Positions 35,482-42,670 of a DNA stretch of 42,670 bases are shown here, piece by piece. Under the pieces are notes generated by a model. It saw only the letters and a list, made by a program, of their open reading frames with translations. It was not told where the DNA came from and did no database searches. Position numbers and translations under genes: made by a program. Each line of letters begins with the position of its first letter. Within the stretch, counting starts at the first letter, position 1. The stretch is from Candidatus Gastranaerophilales bacterium. Lineage in GTDB: Bacteria > Cyanobacteriota > Vampirovibrionia > Gastranaerophilales > Gastranaerophilaceae. The stretch covers positions 1-42,670 of the forward strand of contig CANRHJ010000001.1 of assembly GCA_947630355.1 (NCBI GenBank), in the 5' to 3' direction.

Positions 35482-36450
35482 TTAACCTAACAATGCCAAC
35501 TCCAAGACGGTTTCACCGGATACACACAACCCCGATTTTAACTTATACTCGGCTTTTATAAAATTTCCCCTCAATTTTAATAATCGTTCCAAAGAAATTT
35601 TTTTTATTTTCTCCTGTATTTTCATCGCTACAAATTCATGAACACGCAAATTTGAAGCTATCTCTTTAATATTATACTTCTTTTCGTAGTTTTTTATATA
35701 AATAAATTTTCGGAAATTTTCCTGAAGAATTGAAAAAATTTCAAGCGGATGATGCCTGTCAGTCAACAAATTATATTGTTTTAATACTTCATCCTTTTTT
35801 CCCTGAACTATTAAATCCGCAAGAATAAAAATATCTTCGCTTGAAGTGCAATAAGTGCGGACGTCCTCTTTCGTTACAGCCTTATTCGGATATATGGCAA
35901 TCTTTAATTTTTCCAATTCGGAATTTATTAAGGTCAAATTAGAACCTAATTGTTCTATCAGCATTGAAACTATATCGGATGTTAATTTTAAGTCAATGTC
36001 TTTTGCCATCGCCATAATTTGATTATTTAGTTCTTTTTGATAAGTTTTATATTGAGCAAATTCTTTAACCAAAGAATATTTAGAAATAATTTTATAAATT
36101 TTTTTTCTTGAATCGGGCTTTTTATTCTCGTCACGCGGAATTTTACAAACAAAAACAATATTAACATTATCGGATAATGTTTTCAGGGAATTTTCAAAAG
36201 CAAGAAGCTGTTTATCATCTAAACTCAATTTATTACCGATAAAATATTTATCAATATGAATTATATTAAGCGTATTTCCAAACATTAAAGGCGATGAGCA
36301 TAAAACATCAAGCAAATCATTGAATGCGGGATTGTTAAAGACTTTATACCCCATAGAAGCGAAAGAAGAATCAAGAAGCTCACCCTTAAGCTTCCTGATT
36401 TCTTTTTCGATTAAAAATTCTTCTTGTCCGTAGAATAAAAAAACAGCCAT
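35482..36450 (-). CDS. holA: DNA polymerase III delta subunit
   Basis: A 322-residue delta subunit, the clamp-opening wrench of the clamp loader. Recognisable features are the start FLFYGQEEFLIEKEI, the central LIEQLGSNLTLINSELEKL, VTKEDVRTYC, FILADLIVQGKKDEVL, HHPLEIFSILQENFRKFIYI and the terminal ELALL. Length fits the family. It lies three bases after the ROK kinase gene and one base before holB. Confidence 0.92.
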   Translation of the reverse strand: MAVFLFYGQEEFLIEKEIRKLKGELLDSSFASMGYKVFNNPAFNDLLDVLCSSPLMFGNTLNIIHIDKYFIGNKLSLDDKQLLAFENSLKTLSDNVNIVFVCKIPRDENKKPDSRKKIYKIISKYSLVKEFAQYKTYQKELNNQIMAMAKDIDLKLTSDIVSMLIEQLGSNLTLINSELEKLKIAIYPNKAVTKEDVRTYCTSSEDIFILADLIVQGKKDEVLKQYNLLTDRHHPLEIFSILQENFRKFIYIKNYEKKYNIKEIASNLRVHEFVAMKIQEKIKKISLERLLKLRGNFIKAEYKLKSGLCVSGETVLELALLG

Positions 36451-36453
36451 AAA

Positions 36454-37416
36454 TTAATCTTCAATTAATAAGCTTGCACCGATAACGCCTGCAGTGTTTC
36501 CGAGCTCGGCATGGACAACTTGAACGGCAGAACCTTGTATAGGCATAGCACGCTTTTTCAATGTTTCTTTTATCGGATTAAATAATAAATCACCGGCATC
36601 TGCAACTCCGCCGCCTATTACCACTTTTTCGGGATTTAAAAGATTTACGACACTGGCAAGCCCGATGCCTATATAATTACCGATTGTTTCGAAAATTTTT
36701 ACGGCAACAACATCGCCTTGTTTTGCGGCTTCAGCAACTATATACGGTGTAATATCGGGGTTTGCCAATTCGCGGTATTTGGTTGATTTACCGCCTTTTA
36801 TGTATTCTTCTGCCATAGCGACAATAGCCGGCCCCGAAGCGAACGCTTCCAAGCAGCCTTTGTCTCCGCATCCGCATATAGGACCGTTATCCATTTGCAG
36901 CTTTATATGCCCGAGTTCACCTGCCGCATTACTTGCACCGCGTACTAATTTTCCGTTAATAATCAACCCTGAACCGATACCGGTACCGACTGTTATACAT
37001 ATCATATTTTTAGCGCCTTTACCTGCTCCGTAATTCAGTTCGGCTAATGCTGCACATCTGACATCATTATCCACCTTAACGGGTATTCCGAATTCTTTTG
37101 ATACAATTTCCGCAATAGGTATATTTACCCAGCCCGGTATATTGGGAGCCAATCTTACTATGCCGTTATCACAGTCAATTTGACCCGGAAATCCAAATCC
37201 TATTCCCTCTATAGAATCTTTTGAAACTTTGGATTCTTTCATCAAATTGTGTATTGCCTTTATTATATTGGATATTGTATATTCATATCCCATTTCCGCC
37301 CTTGTGGGAACGGTATCCGAGTATATAATACTTCCGGCTTTATCTACCAATGCAACTTTTACGTTTGTTCCGCCTACATCTACCCCTATTCTGCATTTTT
37401 TTGTCATTATAGACAT
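36454..37416 (-). CDS. ROK-family sugar kinase, probably glucokinase
   Basis: A 320-residue ROK kinase. It has the ATP-binding GVDVGGTNVKVALVD, the catalytic VDNDVRCAALAE, the phosphate loop TVGTGIGSGLI, and the zinc motif GHIKLQMDNGPICGCGDKGC followed by LEAF. It probably phosphorylates glucose at O6, as in GlcK; N-acetyl sugar specificity is possible. AAGGAG lies five bases before the ATG. It is 48 bases after clpP and tightly upstream of holA. Confidence 0.93.
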   Translation of the reverse strand: MSIMTKKCRIGVDVGGTNVKVALVDKAGSIIYSDTVPTRAEMGYEYTISNIIKAIHNLMKESKVSKDSIEGIGFGFPGQIDCDNGIVRLAPNIPGWVNIPIAEIVSKEFGIPVKVDNDVRCAALAELNYGAGKGAKNMICITVGTGIGSGLIINGKLVRGASNAAGELGHIKLQMDNGPICGCGDKGCLEAFASGPAIVAMAEEYIKGGKSTKYRELANPDITPYIVAEAAKQGDVVAVKIFETIGNYIGIGLASVVNLLNPEKVVIGGGVADAGDLLFNPIKETLKKRAMPIQGSAVQVVHAELGNTAGVIGASLLIED

Positions 37417-37464
37417 CTTAACTCCTTGAAAATACTATCTTTTATTATATTAGCACAAACAAAT

Positions 37465-38055
37465 TCAAATAACTTTATCAATTAAACCGTACTCTACAGC
37501 CTCTTGAGCAGACATATAGTTATCACGTTCGGTATCCGCATAGATTTTTTCAACCGTCTGACCTGTATGTTCAGCTAAAAGTGTATTTAATTCTTTTTTC
37601 ATTCTTAAAATTTCTTTTGCTTCAATTTCTATATCCGTAGCCTGTCCTTTAGCACCGCCCAAAGGTTGATGTATCATTATTCTTGCACTTGGAAGCGCCA
37701 TTCTTTTCCCTTTTGTACCGCCTGATAAGAGAAAAGCACCCATTGATGCAGCTTCACCTATACATATCGTACTTACGTCGGCTCTTATATGCTTCATAGT
37801 ATCATATATTGCCATACCTGCCGTTATTACACCGCCGGGACTGTTTATATACATCATTACATCTTTTTCGGGATTTTCGGAATCCAACAATAATAATTGC
37901 GCTACTATTGAATTCGCCAATTCATCATCAATTTCCTCGCCCAAAAATATTATCCTTTCTCTTAATAATCTTGAGAATATATCAAAAGATTTTTCACCCC
38001 TTGATGATGATTCTATAACCGTCGGCACATAACTTAAAATTCTTTTGCTGTCCAT
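37465..38055 (-). CDS. clpP: ATP-dependent Clp protease proteolytic subunit
   Basis: A 196-residue ClpP with the Ser-His-Asp triad S104 (GEAASMGAFLL), H129 (MIHQPLGG) and D178 (TERDNYMSA). It also has the INSPGG loop and ERIIFLGE near the start. ATG 38055 with AGAGG five bases upstream is chosen; a reading extended to 38106 would cross the predicted promoter. It forms the tetradecameric protease chamber fed by ClpX/ClpA/ClpC. It heads the minus-strand run through the ROK kinase and clamp-loader genes. Confidence 0.96.
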   Translation of the reverse strand: MDSKRILSYVPTVIESSSRGEKSFDIFSRLLRERIIFLGEEIDDELANSIVAQLLLLDSENPEKDVMMYINSPGGVITAGMAIYDTMKHIRADVSTICIGEAASMGAFLLSGGTKGKRMALPSARIMIHQPLGGAKGQATDIEIEAKEILRMKKELNTLLAEHTGQTVEKIYADTERDNYMSAQEAVEYGLIDKVI

Positions 38056-38077
38056 ATAAACCTCTATTCCTATTAAA

Positions 38078-38106
38078 TATATACAACAATTAGAAATTTT
38101 ATACAA
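38078..38106 (-). promoter_or_regulatory. Predicted sigma-70-type promoter for clpP
   Basis: On the minus strand, TTGTAT (38106-38101) and TATATA (38083-38078) are 17 bases apart, with a start expected near 38071 and the clpP ATG at 38055. The AGAGG ribosome binding site lies between. Confidence 0.5.
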
Positions 38107-38126
38107 TATCTGATAAAATAAATATT

Positions 38127-38663
38127 ATGATTATTGATAATACGTATATCGCATACGATTTTATGACGGATTTTAACGGGCCCAAACGTCATTTTCCGGC
38201 ACCTTTTTATCCTACGGGATTATATGATAATGAAAAACCCGAATATCTGCACGGCCCGGACTCATCTATTTATCCTAATCTTACGCTGCCGTGCAATCTC
38301 TACGATGAATGGGGAAACATTATTCCTTTGGGTTTCTATATGGTCGCTCTTTCTCAAGATATGAAATTCCTCGACTTATATCAAAGCAATAAACTGAAAG
38401 CTAAAGTCAAAGTAGTTAAGCTTGTTGAAAAAATGTACACCCAAGATGAAATCGATGAAGAATCTAAAATAATAACGAAATTGGAAAACGCTAAGCTTAA
38501 GAAAAAACTGAAAAAAATGAGAGAAGCGGAAGAAGAACTTACTGCCTTTAAAGAACGTGTCGCAGCCGAAAGCTATGCAGAGATATTCGATTCAGGCAAA
38601 GGATATTATATTTTAAAATATAACTGCAACGGAAAGCAGGCTGAAGGTATTATTCAAAAATAA
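38127..38663 (+). CDS. Hypothetical protein with C-terminal coiled coil
   Basis: A 178-residue protein without membrane spans. Residues 1-85 are aromatic- and proline-rich (FNGPKRHFPAPFYPTGLY, LPCNLYDEWGNIIPLGFYMV). About 88-150 form a charged coiled coil (TKLENAKLKKKLKKMREAEE). It ends in a short beta-like tail (SGKGYYILKYNCNGK). No family is recognised, and no good ribosome binding site is seen before the ATG. It is 81 bases upstream of the FlhA-C-like gene on the same strand, so the two may be co-transcribed and could be partners. Resemblance to phage-tail or secretion accessory proteins is only impressionistic. Confidence 0.65.
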   Translation: MIIDNTYIAYDFMTDFNGPKRHFPAPFYPTGLYDNEKPEYLHGPDSSIYPNLTLPCNLYDEWGNIIPLGFYMVALSQDMKFLDLYQSNKLKAKVKVVKLVEKMYTQDEIDEESKIITKLENAKLKKKLKKMREAEEELTAFKERVAAESYAEIFDSGKGYYILKYNCNGKQAEGIIQK

Positions 38664-38744
38664 CCCTGTTTTTTTCTTAAATTAATGTTATTATAGAAGA
38701 ACAGATATTTGCGTAATTAATAATTAATAAACAAGGAATCTTTT

Positions 38745-40205
38745 ATGTATAAACCTACAAGAAATATGTATACAATAAAAAAATCCCCGTATAACGACAA
38801 TGAAAAGCTGGAAACACTACTTAACGATATGGCAAAAAACGGCTGGGAAATATATTCTATGCAGGAAGCAGAAGAAGATGACGAGGTCTTTTATAACTGC
38901 ATTTTTATTAAAGAAACACCAATCGATGAGCTGGCATTAAATGAAGATTCCGATTTGCTTAATTTCAAATCAAAAATAGAAAGAATAATTAATCCCGAGC
39001 TTGACCCTTATGAACTTTGTATTGATATTCAGAAAAAAATAAAAGAAAAACGTCAAAAAATTGCTCAGGTTAAATCGCTTATTGACGAAACATCCGAAGA
39101 CTCCAGAACCGTTCTAAATGATGAAATTTCCAAACATATTAACGAACTTGATGAATTAAAAAAGAAACTCGCAAAAGTTATTAATCCCGATGTAATGGAA
39201 CAAAAACTTTATACTCCCAAAATCACTCTTTCTATTTCGGAAGAATTAATGGATATTCTTGATAATGATTATGAGTATAATATGCTTTCGCAAATAGTTT
39301 TAACAAGACAGAATTTAACCGAAACTTTGGGATATATTATTCCGAAAATCAAATTTGAAATAGATGACAGCTTGGAAGAAAACGAATTTGCAATAAAAAT
39401 ACGAGGCATTCCGGTTATCAATTCTCACGCATACTGCGGTTATAATATGTTCTTTAAAAATGAACTTAACATTGAAAAAATTCAAGGAGATTTCTATACA
39501 GATAAAGACAAAATTACCGATTTGGATATTATATGGATTAACGAAGAACAGTCAAAAGACTTTTGGACAAAGGGTATTGATACCACCGATTATATCGCGC
39601 GTCTGCTTGAATATACCGTTACCAAATATATTGATGATATTTTTGACTACTCCGATGTTAACAGATATATTGAAATAGTAGGAAATCAAAATCTTTATCT
39701 TATTGAAAATATAATACCAGATTATTTATCGGTTGCAGAATTAAAATATATCCTCACAAATTTAATAAAAGAAAAAGTTTGTATTAAAGATATCGTCTAC
39801 ATCTTTGAAAAAATAAATGATTTCGCTGATGAAACAGATAAAGATGAACTGTTGGAAAGAATAAGAGTCTCTCTTGCCAGACAAATCAGTAATTCTCTGA
39901 TTTCAGAAACTGATAATACAATTCACGCTTTTGAATTAACAAATGAATCAATAAAATTGTTCTCGGGGAAAAATGATGACGACGTAATCAGGATTGAAAG
40001 CAATAAAATTGAAGCAATTACGGATAAAATAAAAGAGCAGGTTCAAAAATTTGAACCCGATTTAAAAGAAATAATATTAATTGTACCCATGAAACTGAGA
40101 CACTTAATTTTTCTTATATTATCTCAATTGATTCCGAATATTCGCGTGATTGCAAGGGAAGAACTGTTGTTTGATTATCCCTTAAAGATAATCAGCAATA
40201 TTTAA
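38745..40205 (+). CDS. Soluble FlhA C-terminal-domain homologue fused to a DUF4177-like domain
   Basis: A 486-residue protein with no membrane span. Residues 1-57 resemble DUF4177 (LETLLNDMAKNGWEIYSM). About 95-150 are a helical coiled-coil linker. About 160-486 match the cytoplasmic domain of FlhA, the flagellar type III export gate (FHIPEP family): GYIIPKIKFEIDDSLEENEF then IKIRGIPV; DLDIIWINEEQ; a helix ending TVTKYIDDIF; IENIIPDYLSVAELKYILTN then LIKEKVCIKDI; ERIRVSLARQI; and LIVPMKLRHLIF with PNIRVIAREEL. The N-terminal export-gate spans of FlhA are entirely absent. FlhA-C normally docks export chaperone-substrate complexes, so this may be a stand-alone docking or scaffold protein. No flagellar genes are in the window. 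Confidence 0.75.
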   Translation: MYKPTRNMYTIKKSPYNDNEKLETLLNDMAKNGWEIYSMQEAEEDDEVFYNCIFIKETPIDELALNEDSDLLNFKSKIERIINPELDPYELCIDIQKKIKEKRQKIAQVKSLIDETSEDSRTVLNDEISKHINELDELKKKLAKVINPDVMEQKLYTPKITLSISEELMDILDNDYEYNMLSQIVLTRQNLTETLGYIIPKIKFEIDDSLEENEFAIKIRGIPVINSHAYCGYNMFFKNELNIEKIQGDFYTDKDKITDLDIIWINEEQSKDFWTKGIDTTDYIARLLEYTVTKYIDDIFDYSDVNRYIEIVGNQNLYLIENIIPDYLSVAELKYILTNLIKEKVCIKDIVYIFEKINDFADETDKDELLERIRVSLARQISNSLISETDNTIHAFELTNESIKLFSGKNDDDVIRIESNKIEAITDKIKEQVQKFEPDLKEIILIVPMKLRHLIFLILSQLIPNIRVIAREELLFDYPLKIISNI

Positions 40206-40432
40206 GCATTATAAACATTCTTGGCAATATAACTGTTTAAATTACGTCTTAAATTTGACAGCCTGACGTTCATTTGATTTCTCAAATTTTGACACCTTAT
40301 TGTATCGGCAATAATATTAAATTCCATATCGGATAAAGAGTTATGTCTGACGGTATTGACTAAATCAGATGCTTCACTTCTTTGAATTCTTTCTGTTAAA
40401 CTTGTTCCGAAACTTATTGGTGATATTCTCAT
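40202..40432 (-). CDS. Small protein with MRISPISFG N-terminus
   Basis: A 76-residue protein with AAGGA seven bases before the ATG. After the N-terminal ISPISF peptide it is polar and helical (LTERIQRSEASDLVNTVRH and LRNQMNVRLSNLRRNLNSYI), with no membrane span. The ISPxSF start matches that of the membrane protein at 16740 (ISPVSF) and supports a lineage-specific N-terminal motif, possibly a targeting or processing signal. Its stop overlaps that of the converging FlhA-C-like gene by four bases. Function unknown. Confidence 0.65.
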   Translation of the reverse strand: MRISPISFGTSLTERIQRSEASDLVNTVRHNSLSDMEFNIIADTIRCQNLRNQMNVRLSNLRRNLNSYIAKNVYNA

Positions 40433-40644
40433 ATAATGTTCCTTACTTATTTACTCAATTATAATATATAATTGACATAATTAACAATTGCTGTTATGTA
40501 CAATGTTTAAATCCCCTGAATAATAAAAATTTCTAATTATTTTATTTTTTTTACAAAATTTAATAATTATGTTAGACTGATTAGAATAAACACTTTTATA
40601 AAGCAATAAAATAAATAAGCGGAATAAGTAAAATAAAAGATAAA

Positions 40645-41547
40645 ATGAAAAAAGTATTTTTTAACATATTAATAATGGTTGCAATATTTTTTATATTTGA
40701 TTACACGATATATAAAATCAACATACAAAAATATAATCTGCCATACAGTTATATGTTTACAAAGAAAATAGCAGTTTCTGATGAAAATGACAAAGATTAT
40801 ATCGATAATATGCTTAAATTTAGGGAGCCGAATATTGTACCTAATTCCGACAAAAAGCCAATAGTATTTACGGGATGCAGCTTTGTATACGGAACAGGTT
40901 TAACCGATAAACAAACCATAACATATAAAATTTCAGATTTATTAAACACTTCAGTATATAATTTCGGCATGTGTTCTTACGGAATAAACACGTTTATAAC
41001 ATTATTAAAAATGGGAATATTTTTTGACAAAGTAAAAGAGGAACCATCTCTTGTCATATATATTTATATAGGATGTCATTTAAAACGTATAGTTATGCCA
41101 AATATGTACTTTGAAAGAAATGAATTCTTATATAAACCCGATAGAAATAATCATTTGGTAAGAAAACGTCCGCCTTTTATAATTTCACATTCTGCACTTT
41201 TATCTTCAATACGGAGTTTTATTTTTGACATTAATTTTGAATATAATAAACAATATCAAAAATATTTGTTAAAACTTTTAAAGATACATATTCTTGAAGC
41301 AAAAAGATTAATAAATGAAAAATATCCCGATACAAAATTTTTAGTACTTTTATATTTTGATTCTCCGCTTTTTGAACAAATTGCTCCGGATTTAGAAAAA
41401 GAAGGAATTATAATAATCAGGGTAATAGAAGAATTGGGAATAGATCCTCACGGACCCGAATATCAATTGCCCGACGGACATCCGAATGAAAAAATATGGA
41501 ACGAAATTGCACCATTATTGGCTAATCGGCTAAAAGAATATTTATAG
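40645..41547 (+). CDS. Membrane-anchored SGNH/GDSL-type hydrolase
   Basis: A 300-residue protein with one N-terminal span (about 5-25, FFNILIMVAIFFIFDYTIY). Block I reads FTGCSFVYGTGL (nucleophile S79, with cysteine replacing the usual aspartate of GDSF). Next come a YNFGMCSYGINT stretch typical of the block II glycine region, and a C-terminal PDGHPNEKIW with the Asp/His pair (D277, H279). SGNH hydrolases of this form act on O-acetyl or acyl groups of envelope glycans; the substrate is unknown. It is a single gene, with a weak AAGA-type ribosome binding site. Confidence 0.8.
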   Translation: MKKVFFNILIMVAIFFIFDYTIYKINIQKYNLPYSYMFTKKIAVSDENDKDYIDNMLKFREPNIVPNSDKKPIVFTGCSFVYGTGLTDKQTITYKISDLLNTSVYNFGMCSYGINTFITLLKMGIFFDKVKEEPSLVIYIYIGCHLKRIVMPNMYFERNEFLYKPDRNNHLVRKRPPFIISHSALLSSIRSFIFDINFEYNKQYQKYLLKLLKIHILEAKRLINEKYPDTKFLVLLYFDSPLFEQIAPDLEKEGIIIIRVIEELGIDPHGPEYQLPDGHPNEKIWNEIAPLLANRLKEYL

Positions 41548-41679
41548 TAAGTTTAAAGAAGCCGCAAGAATACTAATCAGGCGCCTAACGGCAGACAGAA
41601 GCAAAGTTAGAGCAAAAAACTTACCGAAGATAATTAAATCTTGCCGAAAAATTGTGCAAAACAGGTTTAAATCAATGAT

Positions 41680-41709
41680 TTACATTAAAAGAATGATACA
41701 AATTATAAG
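41680..41709 (+). promoter_or_regulatory. Possible promoter for the NfeD-like/flotillin pair
   Basis: TTACAT (41680-41685) and TATAAG (41704-41709) are 18 bases apart, ending 31 bases before ATG 41741. Both boxes are moderate matches. The rest of the 41548-41740 gap shows only short imperfect inverted repeats. Confidence 0.35.
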
Positions 41710-41740
41710 AAAAAGTAATAGAATTTAGTGGGAGGGAATT

Positions 41741-42292
41741 ATGTCCGAAATACTGAATTTATATAATATTTTCTTATATACCGCAATTTTTTCAACGGTT
41801 TTATATGTAATAAAGATGGCTGTTTTTATGATAGCCGGAGGAGATACTGAGGTAAGTTCCGATTTTGATACAATGACGGAAGCCGATGTATCTTTCAATT
41901 TTGTTTCACTGCAATCAATTCTTGCTTTTTTTATGGGATTTGGCTGGAGCGGTCTTGCTTGTGTAATTCAGTTTCAAACAACCTATAAAAGTGCTTTTGT
42001 AACGGGATTTATTGTCGGATTTGTTTTTATGTATTTATCCGCATATCTTATGTTCAGCATAAAGAAATTAAACAAAAAAGTTATATATGATTATAAAACA
42101 TTAATAGGTAAAGAAGGGAAAGCTTATATAAATATTCCGCCAAAGAAAGAAGGACAGATTGAGATTGATTTTAACAACAAGCTTTCAATATTAGAAGCTG
42201 TAAACAATGATGATGAAACAATTGAAGCATTTGCCGCAATTAAAGTTATTAAAGCGGAAAATAATAAAATATATATAACAAAGAATTTATAA
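41741..42292 (+). CDS. NfeD-like membrane protein (flotillin partner)
   Basis: A 183-residue protein with three spans (about 10-32, 58-80 and 84-106). A C-terminal OB-fold-like domain (about 120-183) has GKEGKAYINIPPKKEGQIEI and AAIKVIKAENNKIYI, as in NfeD/YqiJ proteins. GGGAGGG lies about four bases before the ATG. The next gene, 21 bases on, is a flotillin, and NfeD-type genes are commonly paired with flotillins in membrane microdomain organisation. The pairing supports the call; overall similarity is modest. Confidence 0.78.
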   Translation: MSEILNLYNIFLYTAIFSTVLYVIKMAVFMIAGGDTEVSSDFDTMTEADVSFNFVSLQSILAFFMGFGWSGLACVIQFQTTYKSAFVTGFIVGFVFMYLSAYLMFSIKKLNKKVIYDYKTLIGKEGKAYINIPPKKEGQIEIDFNNKLSILEAVNNDDETIEAFAAIKVIKAENNKIYITKNL

Positions 42293-42313
42293 TATGAAGT
42301 AAAGGAGAAAAAA

Positions 42314-42670
42314 ATGTATTTAGATCCTATGTTTATGGTATCTGTGGTAGTTCCGGCATTAATAGTATTAGCAATACTGCTATTTATAGCTAATCAGTAC
42401 AAAAGATGTCCGTCGAACAAGATTATAGTAGTATACGGTAAGACAGGCGGGAACACAACGGCAAAATGCGTACACGGAGGCGGTACGTTTATTATACCGT
42501 TAATACAGGACTACGGAGTTTTGTCATTAGAACCGATGACAACAGATATAGATTTAAGAGGTGCATTATCAAAAGGGAACATAAGAGTTGCAGTTCCCGC
42601 AACATTTACTTTTGGTATTTCCACAAAAGAAAATATAATGATAAATGCGGCAGAACGTCTTTTAGGGTTG
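42314..42670 (+). CDS. floT: Flotillin-family (SPFH) protein, N-terminal part (cut by window edge)
   Basis: An open frame of 119 codons runs off the right edge from ATG 42314, with AAAGGAG six bases upstream. The product has an N-terminal membrane segment (FMVSVVVPALIVLAILLFIA) followed by SNKIIVVYGKTGG, CVHGGGTFIIPLIQDY and LSLEPMTTDIDL, which match flotillin/FloT N-termini leading into the SPFH domain. Flotillins scaffold ordered membrane domains in the cytoplasmic membrane. It lies directly after the NfeD-like gene. Confidence 0.9.
   Translation, partial: MYLDPMFMVSVVVPALIVLAILLFIANQYKRCPSNKIIVVYGKTGGNTTAKCVHGGGTFIIPLIQDYGVLSLEPMTTDIDLRGALSKGNIRVAVPATFTFGISTKENIMINAAERLLGL

Noticed and set aside
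41548..41740. Intergenic stretch considered as a structured RNA or riboswitch
   Set aside because: Only short imperfect inverted repeats (for example AAGAT/ATCTT) are visible and no known riboswitch core is recognised.

Overview
This is an AT-rich bacterial chromosome segment with densely packed genes on both strands. It has no rRNA, tRNA, CRISPR array or recognisable insertion sequence, and no gene-free stretch longer than about 260 bases. Several signs point to the non-photosynthetic cyanobacterial sister lineage (Vampirovibrionia/Melainabacteria, most likely Gastranaerophilales): a DUF1822-like protein encoded next to a sigma factor, several small proteins with an N-terminal ISPxSF-type peptide, a superoxide reductase suggesting anaerobic life, and the low GC content. 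This assignment is inference from sequence style; no marker-gene comparison could be run.

Layout. Bases 1-677 (-) hold the N-terminal part of a GspF/PilC inner-membrane protein cut by the left edge, divergent from a ZupT-type zinc transporter (743-1528, +). A histidine-phosphatase-like protein and a GNAT acetyltransferase form a short minus-strand pair (1523-2650). A plus-strand run from 2790 to 9749 carries gyrB, a membrane-anchored TPR protein, an apparently active GGDEF protein and a TPR/SLT lytic transglycosylase. Converging on it is a three-gene minus-strand unit (9746-16548): a 918-residue membrane protein (DUF1822-like N-terminus, anti-sigma-type zinc motif, acidic tandem repeats, one membrane span, TonB-C-like end), a sigma-70-like protein, and a zinc-ribbon/P-loop ATPase/TPR protein.

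From 16.7 to 24 kb there are lineage-specific small proteins (two tandem paralogues plus one more) among housekeeping genes: pheA, a phosphohexomutase, a uridine-kinase-like P-loop protein, miaA and a multi-pass membrane protein. A plus-strand run at 24.0-29.9 kb holds a processive family-2 glycosyltransferase, yidC, queA and a GT-C type membrane protein with an in-frame palindromic insertion. Next come a degenerate HD-GYP protein (30147-31523) and a long minus-strand run, read from 38.1 down to 31.5 kb: clpP, a ROK kinase, holA, holB, a small protein, a nitrilase-family amidase, a PBP4-type carboxypeptidase and desulfoferrodoxin.

The right end has an unknown coiled-coil protein, a soluble FlhA-C-terminal-like protein, a small ISPISF protein, an SGNH hydrolase, an NfeD-like protein and the start of a flotillin cut by the right edge. 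The two most unusual items are the membrane anti-sigma-like/sigma/ATPase module at 9.7-16.5 kb and the membrane-less FlhA-C homologue at 38.7-40.2 kb.
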